This document shows, in pieces, positions 8,602 through 18,539 of a stretch of 64,000 bases of DNA. Both the position numbers and the translations under genes were made by a program. The DNA is from Gordonia lacunae (GTDB lineage: Bacteria > Actinomycetota > Actinomycetes > Mycobacteriales > Mycobacteriaceae): the NCBI RefSeq assembly GCF_002149015.1, contig NZ_NGFO01000002.1, positions 1 to 64,000 of the forward strand, written 5' to 3'. Under the pieces are notes generated by a model, which was given only the letters and a program-made list of their open reading frames with translations, did not search any database and had not been told where the DNA came from. Numbering within the stretch: position 1 is the stretch's first letter; every line of letters begins with the position of its first letter.

Positions 8602-9875
8602 CCCAGCATCCTCTCGGCGAAGGCACGCTGACGTGCCGCAATCCGTTCCGCCCAGCCGTCGGCGTCGATCCTGTTGTGTTCGAGGTGCGGCAGGTGGGCG
8701 GCGACGTCGTCGAATGCGACGACCTGCGCGGTCGGGCCCAGCTCCGGGCCGATCGGGGAATCGCTACGCTGCCAGCGGAATTGCAGGATGCCCTGCGACC
8801 GGCCCGTCGTCTCGATCCAGTTCGCGACGCCCGGATCGCGATGCGACACCACCATCCGGATCATGCCGTCCGGATCGACCTGCGCCTGAGCGGAGTTCAG
8901 GCTGGTCTGGTGGTTGACGTAGTCGAGCGAGATGTACCACATGCTGCCGAGCTGGAAGCCCTGGTATGGGGCGTCCGACCGCGGGATGGTGATGACCATC
9001 GCCTCGTCCGGACCGAGCCGGAAATGACCGACCGAGGAGAACTGTGTGCTGAGCCCCCCGGGGGTCTGCCGCGGTTCGGTGAACGTGTTGACCGGCTCGT
9101 CGAGGTAGAACCATTTCGGGAAGTTGAACCAGGTGTTGATGCGGGCCGTCAGCATCTTGCCCGCGGTCGCGTACCGCCGCGACACCCGGGCCAGGTCCGG
9201 TTCGGCCGGCGCGGTCCCCACGGTGTCGACCCGCTCGATGGTGATCGACCCCTTGCGCGCCGACCAGTCGGAGTAGACCTCGCGCACCGCGAGCATCGAC
9301 GCGCCCTCGCCGAGCGGAAAGTAGTCGTCCGGGGCGTCCGGGATGGGTGGGCCGAAGGTCAGCTCGTAGGAACCGTCGGAGGCGATCGTCAGTCGGCGAT
9401 CGTCGAAGGCGTCCTCGCCGCCGGGCACGGACGAGGCCGTGTAGTCCCCGCGCAGCACCTGGAAGCTCAGATCCGCTGTGGTCCCGCGCCGTCCGCGCAC
9501 CCGATACGTGCCGCTGGGCTCGACATCGGCGTGGTAGTAGAGCGTGTCCGGGTTGTCCAGGCCCATCTTCGTGGCCGGCCCCGTGGACGTGACGAAGTTC
9601 GGGTGCGAGAGGGACCGGGCGCGCACCAGCTGGACGATCGCGGCGATGCTGCCCGCGAGGTAGTCGTAGCCCTCGGCGAGGTCCTGGTCGGTCTCGGCGA
9701 ACTCGGCCGACGCCACCAGCCTCTCGGCCTCCGCGATCGCGTCCAGGAGCGGCTGCGTGACCAGTGGCGGTGCGGTGCCCCCTGTGTCGGTGCCCCCTGT
9801 GTCGGTGCCCGCTGTGTCGGTGCCCGCTGTGTCGGTCTTCGTCGTGTGGGTGCTCGTCGCGTCGTCGACGGTCAT
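8598..9875 (-). CDS. DUF1214-like protein in the hsa operon
   Basis: 425 residues starting at an ATG that overlaps the hsaB stop by four bases. The N-terminus holds a low-complexity tract of TDTAG/TDTGG repeats (about residues 12-35, a 15-base DNA repeat). The body is soluble, with a strand-rich region around GTYRVRGRRGTTADLSFQV and a later SITIERVD that resemble DUF1214-type domains. No signal peptide or membrane span is seen. No enzyme is established for this family that I know of. Being sandwiched between hsaB and an SDR with overlapping ends suggests it serves the same steroid pathway. Confidence 0.6.
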   Translation of the reverse strand: MTVDDATSTHTTKTDTAGTDTAGTDTGGTDTGGTAPPLVTQPLLDAIAEAERLVASAEFAETDQDLAEGYDYLAGSIAAIVQLVRARSLSHPNFVTSTGPATKMGLDNPDTLYYHADVEPSGTYRVRGRRGTTADLSFQVLRGDYTASSVPGGEDAFDDRRLTIASDGSYELTFGPPIPDAPDDYFPLGEGASMLAVREVYSDWSARKGSITIERVDTVGTAPAEPDLARVSRRYATAGKMLTARINTWFNFPKWFYLDEPVNTFTEPRQTPGGLSTQFSSVGHFRLGPDEAMVITIPRSDAPYQGFQLGSMWYISLDYVNHQTSLNSAQAQVDPDGMIRMVVSHRDPGVANWIETTGRSQGILQFRWQRSDSPIGPELGPTAQVVAFDDVAAHLPHLEHNRIDADGWAERIAARQRAFAERMLG

Positions 9876-10489
9876 AGCCAGGTGTCCCCGCCCGTCCATG
9901 TCAGGAAATTTTCCAACTCTGCCTGCGCGGGCGTGACCCGCGGGTGTTCGGTCGACAGGTAGCCGCCACGGTAGAACAGCAACGGCTTGTCCTGCAGCAC
10001 TTCTCCGAGAGTCAGCGCACGTCCGATGACGATGTGGTGGTCGCCGCCGTCGGTGACACTGTCCACGTCACACTCCACCCAGGTGAGTCCGTGGCGGATG
10101 ACCGGAAGGCCGGCCGGCGACGGGTCCCAGGTGATGTTCGCGAACTTGTCGTCGCCGGGGGCGCCGAACGCCGCGCTGACGTCCTGCTGGCGATTCGAGA
10201 GCACGTTCACGCAGAACTTGCCCGTCTTCTCGATCACCTTCCAGCTCCGGGAGGTCTTCATCGGGCAGAACAGGACCAGCGGCGGATCGAGTGACAGTGC
10301 GGCGAACGACTGGCAGGCGAAGCCGACCGGTTTGCCCTCGTCGTCGAGCGTCGTGATGACCGTGACCCCGGTGCAGAACTGGCCCATCGCGGTCCGGAAC
10401 TGGCGGGAATCGAAGTCGGCGGACCCGTAGGGCGACCGCGCGTGGGGCTGCTGGGTCGTGGCGCCGGAGGGCATCTCAGAAAGGGGCAT
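9872..10489 (-). CDS. hsaB: HsaB-type flavin reductase of the 3-HSA monooxygenase
   Basis: 205 residues of the flavin-reductase (FMN-binding split barrel) family. Characteristic segments are FRTAMGQFCTGVTVIT near the start, SFAALSLDPPLVLFC in the middle and GGDHHIVIGRAL near the end. HsaB supplies reduced flavin to HsaA for hydroxylation of 3-HSA, the ring-opened steroid phenol. The start at 10489 lies just after the hsaC stop with AAGG six bases upstream; a longer in-frame form from 10519 would overlap hsaC. Known HsaB proteins are about 185-190 residues, so a short N-terminal extension remains. Confidence 0.88.
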   Translation of the reverse strand: MPLSEMPSGATTQQPHARSPYGSADFDSRQFRTAMGQFCTGVTVITTLDDEGKPVGFACQSFAALSLDPPLVLFCPMKTSRSWKVIEKTGKFCVNVLSNRQQDVSAAFGAPGDDKFANITWDPSPAGLPVIRHGLTWVECDVDSVTDGGDHHIVIGRALTLGEVLQDKPLLFYRGGYLSTEHPRVTPAQAELENFLTWTGGDTWL

Positions 10490-10490
10490 C

Positions 10491-11615
<1,125 letters not shown>

Positions 11616-12800
11616 TCACACCATCGTGTCGCCGATGGGAATCCCGAACTCGCCGTTGCCGAATGCGACGTAGGCGCGCTCCGGGTCGTTCGCGGCGTGC
11701 ACACGGCCGGCGTGGGCATCGCGCCAGAAGCGCTGGATCGGTGTCCCGTTCTCCAGGGCGTGGGCACCCGAGTTCTCGAAGAGCCGATCGATGGCGGCGA
11801 TCGCACGTCCGGTCGCACGCACCTGGTCACGTCGTGCGGACAGGCGCAGCTCCATGGGGATCTCCTCGCCGGCGAGGATGAGGTCGTACTCGGCCTGCAG
11901 ATTGCCCGACAGCTGACGCCAGGCGGCGTCGATGTCGCTGGCGGCCTCGGCGATCCGGACCTTCGCGAACGGATCCTCCTTGGCCTTCTCGCCCGCGTAC
12001 GCCGCCCGCACCCGCTTGCCCTGGTGCTCGACGTGGGCGCGGTAGGCGCCGTACGCCATGCCGACGATCGGCGTCGCGATGGTGCTGGGATGAATGGTGC
12101 CCCAGGGCATCTTGTAGACCGGCGCGGTGTTCCGCTCCAGGCCCGGACTCTGACCCATCGACATCGTGCGCATGCTGAGCATGCGGTGGCGGGGCACGAA
12201 CACATCCTTGACCTCGATCGTGTTCGACCCGGTGCCCCGCAGTCCGACGACGTTCCACACGTCCTTGATCGTGTAGTCCTCGCGCGGGATCAGGAAGCTG
12301 ACGAAGTCGACGGGCTTGCCGTTCTTGATGACCGGACCCCCGACAAAGACCCAGTCAGCAGTCTCGCACCCCGACGACCACGCCCACGAACCATTGACCT
12401 TGTAGCCGCCGTCGACGACCTCACCCATGCCCATCGGCGCGTACGACGACGAGATGCGGACGTTGGTGTCCGAACCCCACACGTCTTCCTGGGCCTGCTG
12501 GTCGAACAGCGCGAGGTGCCAGTTGTGCACGCCGATGATGCCGGAGACCCACCCGGTGGAACCGCACGCCGACGCGATACGACGCACCGCCTCGTAGAAG
12601 GTGACCGGGTCGACCTCGTAGCCACCCCATTGCTCGGGCTGCAACAGCCTGAAGAAGCCGGCGGTCTCGAGGCTCGACACGGTCTCGTCGGGGATGCGGC
12701 GCAGATCCTCGGTCGACTGCGCACGCTGCTCGAGTTCCGGGAGCAGGACGTTGATCTTCTCCAGGACCTGCTCGGCGGCTTCGCTCCGTTGTGCTGGCAT
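11616..12800 (-). CDS. hsaA: HsaA, flavin-dependent 3-HSA monooxygenase oxygenase subunit
   Basis: 394 residues, the usual HsaA length. It has the acyl-CoA dehydrogenase fold used by group D two-component monooxygenases: an N-terminal helical part, then GWVSGIIGVHNWHLALFD, the middle strand domain ending DVWNVVGLRGTGSNTIEV, and the C-terminal GTPIQRFWRDAHAGRVHAA segment that is diagnostic for HsaA/HpaB-like enzymes. It hydroxylates 3-HSA to the catechol 3,4-DHSA with reduced flavin from HsaB. AGGAG precedes the ATG. A KstR-like box sits 69 bases upstream, so steroid induction by KstR release is expected. First gene of the minus-strand operon. Confidence 0.9.
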   Translation of the reverse strand: MPAQRSEAAEQVLEKINVLLPELEQRAQSTEDLRRIPDETVSSLETAGFFRLLQPEQWGGYEVDPVTFYEAVRRIASACGSTGWVSGIIGVHNWHLALFDQQAQEDVWGSDTNVRISSSYAPMGMGEVVDGGYKVNGSWAWSSGCETADWVFVGGPVIKNGKPVDFVSFLIPREDYTIKDVWNVVGLRGTGSNTIEVKDVFVPRHRMLSMRTMSMGQSPGLERNTAPVYKMPWGTIHPSTIATPIVGMAYGAYRAHVEHQGKRVRAAYAGEKAKEDPFAKVRIAEAASDIDAAWRQLSGNLQAEYDLILAGEEIPMELRLSARRDQVRATGRAIAAIDRLFENSGAHALENGTPIQRFWRDAHAGRVHAANDPERAYVAFGNGEFGIPIGDTMV

Positions 12801-12868
12801 CTCGCCTGCTCCTACTCGTCTCTCCCTCGACCGGACACGCCGGCCGCTGTAACCATCGAGTTCGAGAT

Positions 12869-12882
12869 TAGAACACGTTCTC
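12869..12882. promoter_or_regulatory. KstR-like operator before hsaA
   Basis: TAGAACACGTTCTC fits the KstR consensus TnnAACnnGTTnnA except for C in place of the last A. It is 69 bases upstream of the hsaA ATG on the minus strand, the right place to control the hsaA operon. Confidence 0.7.
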
Positions 12883-12960
12883 ATTTCTGTCGAGCACCGG
12901 GACTTTATGCCCATGTACAGGCCCGATCGCCCTCCGAGGAGGCGATCGGGCTGACAAATC

Positions 12961-12974
12961 TGAAACGTGTTCTA
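12961..12974. promoter_or_regulatory. KstR operator before kshA
   Basis: TGAAACGTGTTCTA is a perfect match to TnnAACnnGTTnnA, 53 bases before the kshA ATG. With the box at 12869 it makes a divergent promoter region in which each unit has its own KstR site. Confidence 0.85.
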
Positions 12975-13026
12975 GTATTGAGTACAGTTCTTCGACGCGA
13001 CACGAGCCACAGACAGGAGAGGGCAC

Positions 13027-14265
13027 ATGTCTTCAGGACCCGAGACGATGACCCCGAGCAGCCCCGGCACGCCGAGCGCAGCCGCCGCCTCCGACGGAGC
13101 GGACGTGGGCATCCGGGAGATCGACACGGGTGCGCCACCCACCCGCTTCGCGCGGGGCTGGCACTGCCTCGGGCTGCTCGACGAGTTCTCCGACGGCAAA
13201 CCCCACTCCGTCACGATCTTCGGCACCAAGCTGGTGGCCTGGGTCGACACCAAGGGCGAGGTGAACGTGCTCGACGCCTTCTGCCGGCACATGGGCGGCG
13301 ACCTCTCCCAGGGCAAGCTGTCCGGTGACAACGTGGCGTGCCCGTTCCACGGCTGGCTGTGGAAGGGCAACGGACGCTGCGCCGGTGTGCCCTACGCCAA
13401 GCGCAATCCCAAGCTCGCCAAGACCCGCTCGTGGCCGTCGATGGTCCGCAACGGCCAGGTCTTCGTCTACAACGATCCCGAGGGCAACCCGCCCCCGGAG
13501 GAGTGCATCATCCCCGAGCTCGAGGAGTTCGGGTCCGAAGAGTGGACTCCCTGGACCTGGAATCGCATCGTGATCGAGGGTTCCAACTGTCGCGAGATCA
13601 TCGACAACGTCGTCGACATGGCGCACTTCTACTATGTGCACTTCGCACTCCCGGACTACTTCAAGAACGTCTTCGAGGGCGAGATCGCCGCGCAGTACAT
13701 GAATTCGCACGGTCGGCCCGATGTCACCCTCGGCACCAACTACGGCGACAGCCGTCTCGAATCGATCGCGGCGTATTACGGGCCGTCGTACATGCTGAAC
13801 CCGATGATCCAGTACTACGGCGGGTACGCCGTGGAGACCATCCTCACCAACTGCCACTACCCCATCGACGAGAACTCCTTCGTCCTGATGTACGGCGTCA
13901 TGGCCAAGGTCCCCGAGGGCCTGACCGCCGAGCAGGCGTCGAAGATGGCGACGAAGATCAGTGCCGGCGTCGAGGTGGGCTTCCTGCAGGATGTCGAGAT
14001 CTGGAAGAACAAGACCCGCATCGACAATCCCCTGCTCGTCGAGGAGGACGGTCCGGTCTACCAGCTCCGCCGCTGGTACGACCAGTTCTACGTCGACAAG
14101 GCCGAGGTCACCGACGAGATGACCGGCCGGTTCGAGTACGAGATCGACACCTCCAAGGCACTCGAGAGCTGGAACGAGGAGATCCAGGAGAACCTGCGTC
14201 GCCAAGAGGCCGAGAAGGCGACCGAGTCCGCCGGCGCCGACTCCACCGAGAAGGCCGAGGTCTGA
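13027..14265 (+). CDS. kshA: KshA, oxygenase of 3-ketosteroid 9-alpha-hydroxylase (copy 1)
   Basis: 412 residues. The Rieske [2Fe-2S] ligands are Cys86, His88, Cys105 and His108 (FCRHMGG and ACPFHGW). The mononuclear iron site is marked by VDMAHFYYVHF, giving His200 and His205. KshA hydroxylates C9 of androstadienedione-type steroids, which together with delta1-dehydrogenation opens ring B. It needs the reductase KshB, encoded at 54197-55282. The N-terminal 30 residues are a Ser/Ala/Pro-rich extension. A good ribosome-binding site (AGGAGAGG) precedes the ATG, and a perfect KstR box lies upstream. Confidence 0.93.
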   Translation: MSSGPETMTPSSPGTPSAAAASDGADVGIREIDTGAPPTRFARGWHCLGLLDEFSDGKPHSVTIFGTKLVAWVDTKGEVNVLDAFCRHMGGDLSQGKLSGDNVACPFHGWLWKGNGRCAGVPYAKRNPKLAKTRSWPSMVRNGQVFVYNDPEGNPPPEECIIPELEEFGSEEWTPWTWNRIVIEGSNCREIIDNVVDMAHFYYVHFALPDYFKNVFEGEIAAQYMNSHGRPDVTLGTNYGDSRLESIAAYYGPSYMLNPMIQYYGGYAVETILTNCHYPIDENSFVLMYGVMAKVPEGLTAEQASKMATKISAGVEVGFLQDVEIWKNKTRIDNPLLVEEDGPVYQLRRWYDQFYVDKAEVTDEMTGRFEYEIDTSKALESWNEEIQENLRRQEAEKATESAGADSTEKAEV

Positions 14266-14267
14266 CG

Positions 14268-14675
14268 GTGACCCGGGCAGCAGGGGTTCGCGTGGCTACC
14301 GACCGTTGGGCCAAGGCGCCCGACTTCCACGACGATCCGGACCGGCTCGCCCGGGTTCACGAGGCCACTCGCCGCGACCGCGAGCACTATCTGCAGGGCG
14401 GGATGCGCGAGATCGAGTGCCGGGCGTGCCACGCCTGCGTGCTCGTGAAGAAGACGAGTTCGTTCCACACCAGCGTGCAGTGGAATGCCGACGCCCGGGA
14501 CCGCTGCCTCGGCCTCGAACAGATGCGTGCCGGTGGCGACGACGGGAACGGCCCGCTGCTCCCCGGTGCGATGATGCCCACCTGCGCCCGGCTGTCGGCG
14601 AGTATCGACCACGGGGTCACCGAGGGCATCATCCCCGCCGAGTCGCCCGCGTCGGATCCGGACGGTTACTGGTGA
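14268..14675 (+). CDS. small Cys-rich protein next to kshA (Rv3527-like position)
   Basis: Up to 135 residues from a GTG three bases after kshA; a second GTG at 14292 with GGGG ahead is also plausible. It has CRACHACVLVKKTSSFHTSVQW, then two further cysteines (DRCLGL and PTCARL). The 88-residue product at 40443-40709 matches this block without gaps: C-R-x-C, V-x-V-x-K-x-S, HTS and W are shared, as is a later CxxLxxxIDxxV. Four shared cysteines suggest a zinc or iron-sulfur site. Mycobacteria have a small gene of unknown function in the same place after kshA. A role as electron-transfer or assembly partner for steroid oxygenases is my inference. Confidence 0.75.
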   Translation: MTRAAGVRVATDRWAKAPDFHDDPDRLARVHEATRRDREHYLQGGMREIECRACHACVLVKKTSSFHTSVQWNADARDRCLGLEQMRAGGDDGNGPLLPGAMMPTCARLSASIDHGVTEGIIPAESPASDPDGYW

Positions 14676-14742
14676 CCGGGGCGTCGGCAATTAACCACAC
14701 CCGCAGCACCATTAGTTAACACAAGCCTCAAGCATCACAGCG

Positions 14743-14759
14743 GTCACACCTTCGTCACA
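14743..14759. promoter_or_regulatory. probable MtrA-binding direct repeat
   Basis: GTCACACCTTCGTCACA holds two GTCACA hexamers with an 11-base period, the arrangement reported for the response regulator MtrA in mycobacteria and relatives. It is 51 bases before an NlpC/P60 gene, a known type of MtrA target (cell-wall hydrolases). Confidence 0.6.
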
Positions 14760-14810
14760 CCTGGGGAACGACGGACGACACGCCGGGCCACCTCGGCCAA
14801 GCTGATCGTC

Positions 14811-15338
14811 ATGTCCGTATCGATGACGCGTGCCACGCGCGTGACCTGCACCATCGCACTCACCGCCGCGCTGTCGGTCGGTGTTCCCCTTGCCGGCTCC
14901 CCACTCCTCGACACCGGTCGTGCCGCGGCTGCGGGGTCGTCGGACTCCTCCGGGTCGGTTCCCATCTACCTGCCGGTGCCGACCACCGTCGGCCTCAACG
15001 CACTCGGGGCGGCGATCACCCAGATCGGCAAGCCGTACAAGTGGGCCGGCGTCGGCCCGCATTCGTGGGACTGTTCCGGGCTGGTGCGGTGGGCGTTCTA
15101 CACCACCGGCGTCCACCTCCCCCGGACCAGCCAGCAGCAGGCGAAGGTCGGACACGCGATCCCGTTCCGGGCACTCGCACCGGGCGACATCATCATCTTC
15201 GGCCGCGACGCCGGGCACGTCGGCATCTACGCCGGCGCGGGCCGCGTGTTCAACGCCTACGGCCCCAACGGCGTCCCGATCGGCTTCACGAAACTCAAGA
15301 ACATGGGCTACATCAAGACGATTCGTCGGCTTGGCTGA
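14811..15338 (+). CDS. secreted NlpC/P60 peptidoglycan endopeptidase
   Basis: 175 residues with a Sec signal peptide: a hydrophobic core at about 10-28 and an Ala-rich cleavage region near 38-41. The catalytic domain covers roughly 60-175 with Cys88 (WDCSGLV), His136 (AGHVGIY) and a third polar residue likely at Asn148. NlpC/P60 enzymes cut D-gamma-glutamyl-meso-diaminopimelate bonds in wall peptides during growth and division. The short single-domain form is common in Mycobacteriales. A GTCACA direct repeat upstream suggests control by MtrA. An ATG four codons later could also start it. Its 3' end overlaps the convergent membrane gene by 26 bases. Confidence 0.88.
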   Translation: MSVSMTRATRVTCTIALTAALSVGVPLAGSPLLDTGRAAAAGSSDSSGSVPIYLPVPTTVGLNALGAAITQIGKPYKWAGVGPHSWDCSGLVRWAFYTTGVHLPRTSQQQAKVGHAIPFRALAPGDIIIFGRDAGHVGIYAGAGRVFNAYGPNGVPIGFTKLKNMGYIKTIRRLG

Positions 15339-15906
15339 GCCCGGTTCGGTTGAGCCCGGTTCGTTCGGTGGGCTCGCCCGCGACGGAACGCGGCCACACG
15401 GTGCTCAGCACCCAGAAGCCGACGGCGGCCAGTAGCAAGATCCCGACCACGACGGTCCCGATCAATCCGTAGCCCGCCTGCATCTCGGGAAGGTCGGCGT
15501 CGAGCGCCTCGGATACGCGGTCGGAGAACAGATGCGCGGCCGGGTCGCTCAGCGTCCGGATGCCGACGACGAGCACGACGATCGATGCGAGTCCGATCAG
15601 CCCGACGGCGGAGGGCCGCAGGCGTGGGCGCCACCAGCCGAGGGCGGCGACGAGCGCGATCACCGCGCCGAGCACCACCACGCTCAGGCCGGGTCTACCG
15701 GTGTTGTCCTCGAAGAAGAACGCGACGTCGTCGTCACTGGCGCCCAGGATCGTGACGCGTCCCAACCCGGTGATCGACGGTTCGACACCCTCGTCGGTGC
15801 TGCCCCACTGCACCTGCGCGAACAACACCAGCAGCAGCCCACCCGCCATCATCACGGGCCACGCCAGGCCGCGGAGTCGTTCGACGGTCACCGGATGCGT
15901 CGTCAT
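15313..15906 (-). CDS. four-span membrane protein, function unknown
   Basis: 197 residues with four predicted transmembrane segments, at about residues 13-30 (WPVMMAGGLLLVLFAQV), 73-90, 100-117 and 150-172. Between the first two is a roughly 40-residue acidic loop (GASDDDVAFFFED), likely outside the membrane. The tail is charged and cytoplasmic by charge. This layout is frequent among small actinobacterial membrane proteins without assigned function; I cannot name the family. It is monocistronic and convergent with the NlpC/P60 gene, with overlapping 3' ends. Confidence 0.7.
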   Translation of the reverse strand: MTTHPVTVERLRGLAWPVMMAGGLLLVLFAQVQWGSTDEGVEPSITGLGRVTILGASDDDVAFFFEDNTGRPGLSVVVLGAVIALVAALGWWRPRLRPSAVGLIGLASIVVLVVGIRTLSDPAAHLFSDRVSEALDADLPEMQAGYGLIGTVVVGILLLAAVGFWVLSTVWPRSVAGEPTERTGLNRTGLSQADESS

Positions 15907-16061
15907 CTGACCAGGGTGCCATGGCTCGATACCGGTGGATATGAGTCGACTCGCCGACAACACGGTCCGTGACCGATGAGTTTGCGCGACCCTGTCAGTC
16001 AGAAGTGTGTCGACGGGCAGTCGTCCACCAGTTCACGCGGAGCAAGAAAGAGGACCCAGCA

Positions 16062-16856
16062 ATGGCAGAGTATGCAGCCCCCTCCGGGGCACCGATCTGG
16101 TTCGACCTGATGAGCAGTGACACCGCGAAGGCCGAGGAGTTCTACGGCGCGATCTTCGGCTGGGAGGCCGAGGCGCCCGACGAGGAGATGGGCGGTTATC
16201 GCAACTTCCTCAAGAACGGCCGACGCGTCGCCGGTCTGAGCCCGGTGATGGAGGGCGCCGGACCTCCCGACATCTGGTCGGTGTACCTCCACACCGAGGA
16301 CGCCGACGCCACGGTGAAGGCCGTCGAGGCAGCCGGCGGCTCGATCATGGTGCCTCCGATGGCCATCGGCGACGAGGGCACGATGCTGGTGGCGGGTGAT
16401 CCCGCGGGCGCGGCGATCGGGTTCTGGCAGCCGAAGAATCATCAGGGTTACACCGAGTTCGGCGAGCACGGCACGCCCTACTGGTTCGAATGTCAGAGCA
16501 TGGACTACGCCAAGTCCCTCGACTTCTATCGGGCCGTGCTCGGCGCGCGCATCGAGGAGGTCGGCACCGGCGGCGACCCGGACGCCGTGGGACCCGACAA
16601 CTACGGCCAGATCTTCTACGGCGAGACGTCGTACGCGGGGATCATGGACTCGGTCAAACTCTTCCCCGCCGGGGTGCCGTCGTTCTGGCAGATCTACATC
16701 ACCGTCGACGACGTCGCCGCCACGGTGAAGCAGGCCGAATCACTCGGTGCCGAGATCCTCATGGCCGGCGAGGACACCCCGTACGGCACGCTCGCCGCGA
16801 TCAAGGACCCGATGGGCGCCCTGATCTGTCTGGGGCATCCGCCCGCCGGCATGTGA
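16062..16856 (+). CDS. double-domain VOC (glyoxalase-like) protein
   Basis: 264 residues made of two vicinal-oxygen-chelate domains of about 130 residues each. Both start with a WFDLMSSDTAKAEEFYGAIFGW-type block and end with a DPxGAxIGFWQ/DPMGALICL block. The start at 16062 is chosen because AGAGGA precedes it and the homologous domain begins at once; an upstream in-frame ATG at 15969 would add a poorly matching tail. The layout resembles mycobacterial Rv0577 (CFP30B), a protein with suggested roles in methylglyoxal handling or cofactor metabolism. Metal ligands are not obvious, so the activity is left open. Confidence 0.8.
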   Translation: MAEYAAPSGAPIWFDLMSSDTAKAEEFYGAIFGWEAEAPDEEMGGYRNFLKNGRRVAGLSPVMEGAGPPDIWSVYLHTEDADATVKAVEAAGGSIMVPPMAIGDEGTMLVAGDPAGAAIGFWQPKNHQGYTEFGEHGTPYWFECQSMDYAKSLDFYRAVLGARIEEVGTGGDPDAVGPDNYGQIFYGETSYAGIMDSVKLFPAGVPSFWQIYITVDDVAATVKQAESLGAEILMAGEDTPYGTLAAIKDPMGALICLGHPPAGM

Positions 16857-16867
16857 GGTGCGGCCGC

Positions 16868-16902
16868 GGTAGGGCTCACGCGTACCGCGCGTGAGCCCTA
16901 CC
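16868..16902. terminator. hairpin terminator after the VOC gene
   Basis: A 15-bp perfect inverted repeat (GGTAGGGCTCACGCG and its complement) with a 5-base loop, 11 bases after the VOC stop. No long T-run follows, as is common in actinobacteria. Confidence 0.75.
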
Positions 16903-16909
16903 TGCGACC

Positions 16910-17098
16910 TCAGTTGCGCACGGTGGTGTGGTCGCAGACGATCTGTACGGCACCGAGGGGCGCCGTCCTCATCGATGCCTGGGGAACCGCGATGATCGTG
17001 TTGCCTCTCGCCGGAACGTCGATGCTGGGCGCGTTCGTCACGTGGGCCTTCCGAGTCGAGACCACCGGCCTGAGCCACGACGAGCGGACCGAATGCAC
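16910..17098 (-). CDS. possible small protein or remnant, unrecognised
   Basis: An open frame of 62 codons on the minus strand. Its second half (VPARGNTIIAVPQASMRTAPLG, then CDHTTVRN) reads like the beta-rich end of a secreted protein. There is no signal peptide, convincing start or ribosome-binding site, so it may be the tail of a lost gene. It is downstream of the HNH gene with a 190-base gap in which I see nothing else. If this is not real, the whole stretch 16903-17288 has no gene. Confidence 0.25.
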   Translation of the reverse strand: MHSVRSSWLRPVVSTRKAHVTNAPSIDVPARGNTIIAVPQASMRTAPLGAVQIVCDHTTVRN

Positions 17099-17288
17099 GA
17101 CGCCCCGTCACCGATCGGAACCGTGCAAGCTCCGCAGCCCGACCCAGCCGGGATTCGTAGCGAAACGACCTGCTATGGGCCGTCTTCCGCTACGGCATCC
17201 CGGCGGGGGCCGGTCGTTGCACACTGTGGAGTTGTCAAAGGTCGTGTGGCATCGAAGTCGACGCCGGAGGGTTCGAGGGCCGAGGTGG

Positions 17289-18359
17289 TTACACGAGGGC
17301 GTCGTCGAGTCGCATGGTGCGCCGGTTGTAGGCCGGTCGGGGTAAGCGGCGTGGGTCGATGTCGGCCGGCGGGATCAACCACGGATGCCGGTCGGGTCCC
17401 ATCACCACGCGCCAGCCGTGGTGATGCACCTGGGTGTGACAGCGCTGGCACAGCAGGCACCCGTTGTCCAGATCAGTCGCACCACCATCAGCCCAATGGA
17501 CGAGGTGATGGACTTGGGTATGCGCCGCGGGGGCACCGCATTTCACACAGCACTGATCGCGCACGACGATCGCCTGCCGCAGATGATGCGGGAACAACCG
17601 TTTCGTGGTGCCCATCCGCAACGGCACGCCCTCGTCGTCGAGGACGATCTCGGCCACGCCGCCGTCACACGACAGGCGTCGGGCTGTCGACGCTGTGACC
17701 GCCCCGACCCACGGCAGGCGCGCCGGATCAGTGCCGTCGGCCGGGATGGTCACCAACACCTGCGTACGCGGCGCCCCCGCCTGTGTCATGGCCGCGCCGA
17801 TCGCCGCCTGATCCAACAACAACTCCAGCGCATCCGCACGACGCTCCCCGACACCGCGCCGATCGTCGGCGCCGTCGGGTTCGGGTCGCGGACCGGATCG
17901 TTCGTCGATCATCGACAGGAACTTCTCCCCGATCACCGCCGTCACATCTGCGGTGATCGCGACCCTGCCCTCCTCGCTCACCCGGGTGTGCAGGGTGTTC
18001 AACGACGCATCATCTGCGGCCGCCACCGTGTCGGGATCGGCGTCGGCGACGCGCATCGCTATCCCACGGGCGTGGTCGTCGATTTCGGCGGGTGTGGCAC
18101 CGGAGAACGCCTGGGTGAGCAGTTCGCTCTCGAATACCGACCGGTCGTCGTCGGAAAGTGTTGTCGCAGATCGCGACCCCGCGCGCGCCGCCGCGCCCGA
18201 TGCATCTAAAAGCACTATGTGGATGGCGATTTGGTGGTCGAGGACGTTGCGCAACACCCGTAGTTCGTCGAGTCGGTCGATCACCGCGCGACCACTTCCG
18301 TCGTCGGGCGGTGGCGACAAGACGATGAGAGTGTCACGGAGCTCGGTGATCGAGGGCAT
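17289..18359 (-). CDS. DUF222/13E12-type HNH endonuclease-domain protein
   Basis: 356 residues from the ATG at 18359. The N-terminal two thirds match the DUF222 region of the 13E12 repeat family of Mycobacteriales. The C-terminal HNH domain is complete: CVKCGAPAAHTQVHHLVHW, then GATDLDNGCLLCQRCHTQVHHHGW, with two Cys pairs for a zinc and the HH/N/H active-site residues. Members are multi-copy in these genomes and thought to be linked to mobile or repeat DNA; no biological substrate is firmly known. There are no flanking repeats or intein junctions, so I treat it as a free-standing gene. Confidence 0.85.
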   Translation of the reverse strand: MPSITELRDTLIVLSPPPDDGSGRAVIDRLDELRVLRNVLDHQIAIHIVLLDASGAAARAGSRSATTLSDDDRSVFESELLTQAFSGATPAEIDDHARGIAMRVADADPDTVAAADDASLNTLHTRVSEEGRVAITADVTAVIGEKFLSMIDERSGPRPEPDGADDRRGVGERRADALELLLDQAAIGAAMTQAGAPRTQVLVTIPADGTDPARLPWVGAVTASTARRLSCDGGVAEIVLDDEGVPLRMGTTKRLFPHHLRQAIVVRDQCCVKCGAPAAHTQVHHLVHWADGGATDLDNGCLLCQRCHTQVHHHGWRVVMGPDRHPWLIPPADIDPRRLPRPAYNRRTMRLDDALV

Positions 18360-18539
18360 GACACCAAGATACTCGCCAACACGTTCGATGACGAAGATTC
18401 TCCACAACCCGATCGTCTTCGAGTTCAACTGTGCTGCACACAATGTCACTTACGCATCAGCGGTGAACCATGGTGGACTGTGGTGAACAGAAACCCCACC
18501 AGTCACATCACGTGTCTGACCGGACCGACGGGCAGTGGG

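Noticed and set aside
15969-16061. Longer start for the double-VOC protein
   Set aside because: The extra 31 residues do not resemble the domain, and the downstream ATG has the good ribosome-binding site.
17289-18359. HNH gene as part of an intron, intein or transposon
   Set aside because: No catalytic RNA, splice junctions, terminal repeats or recombinase were seen around it.
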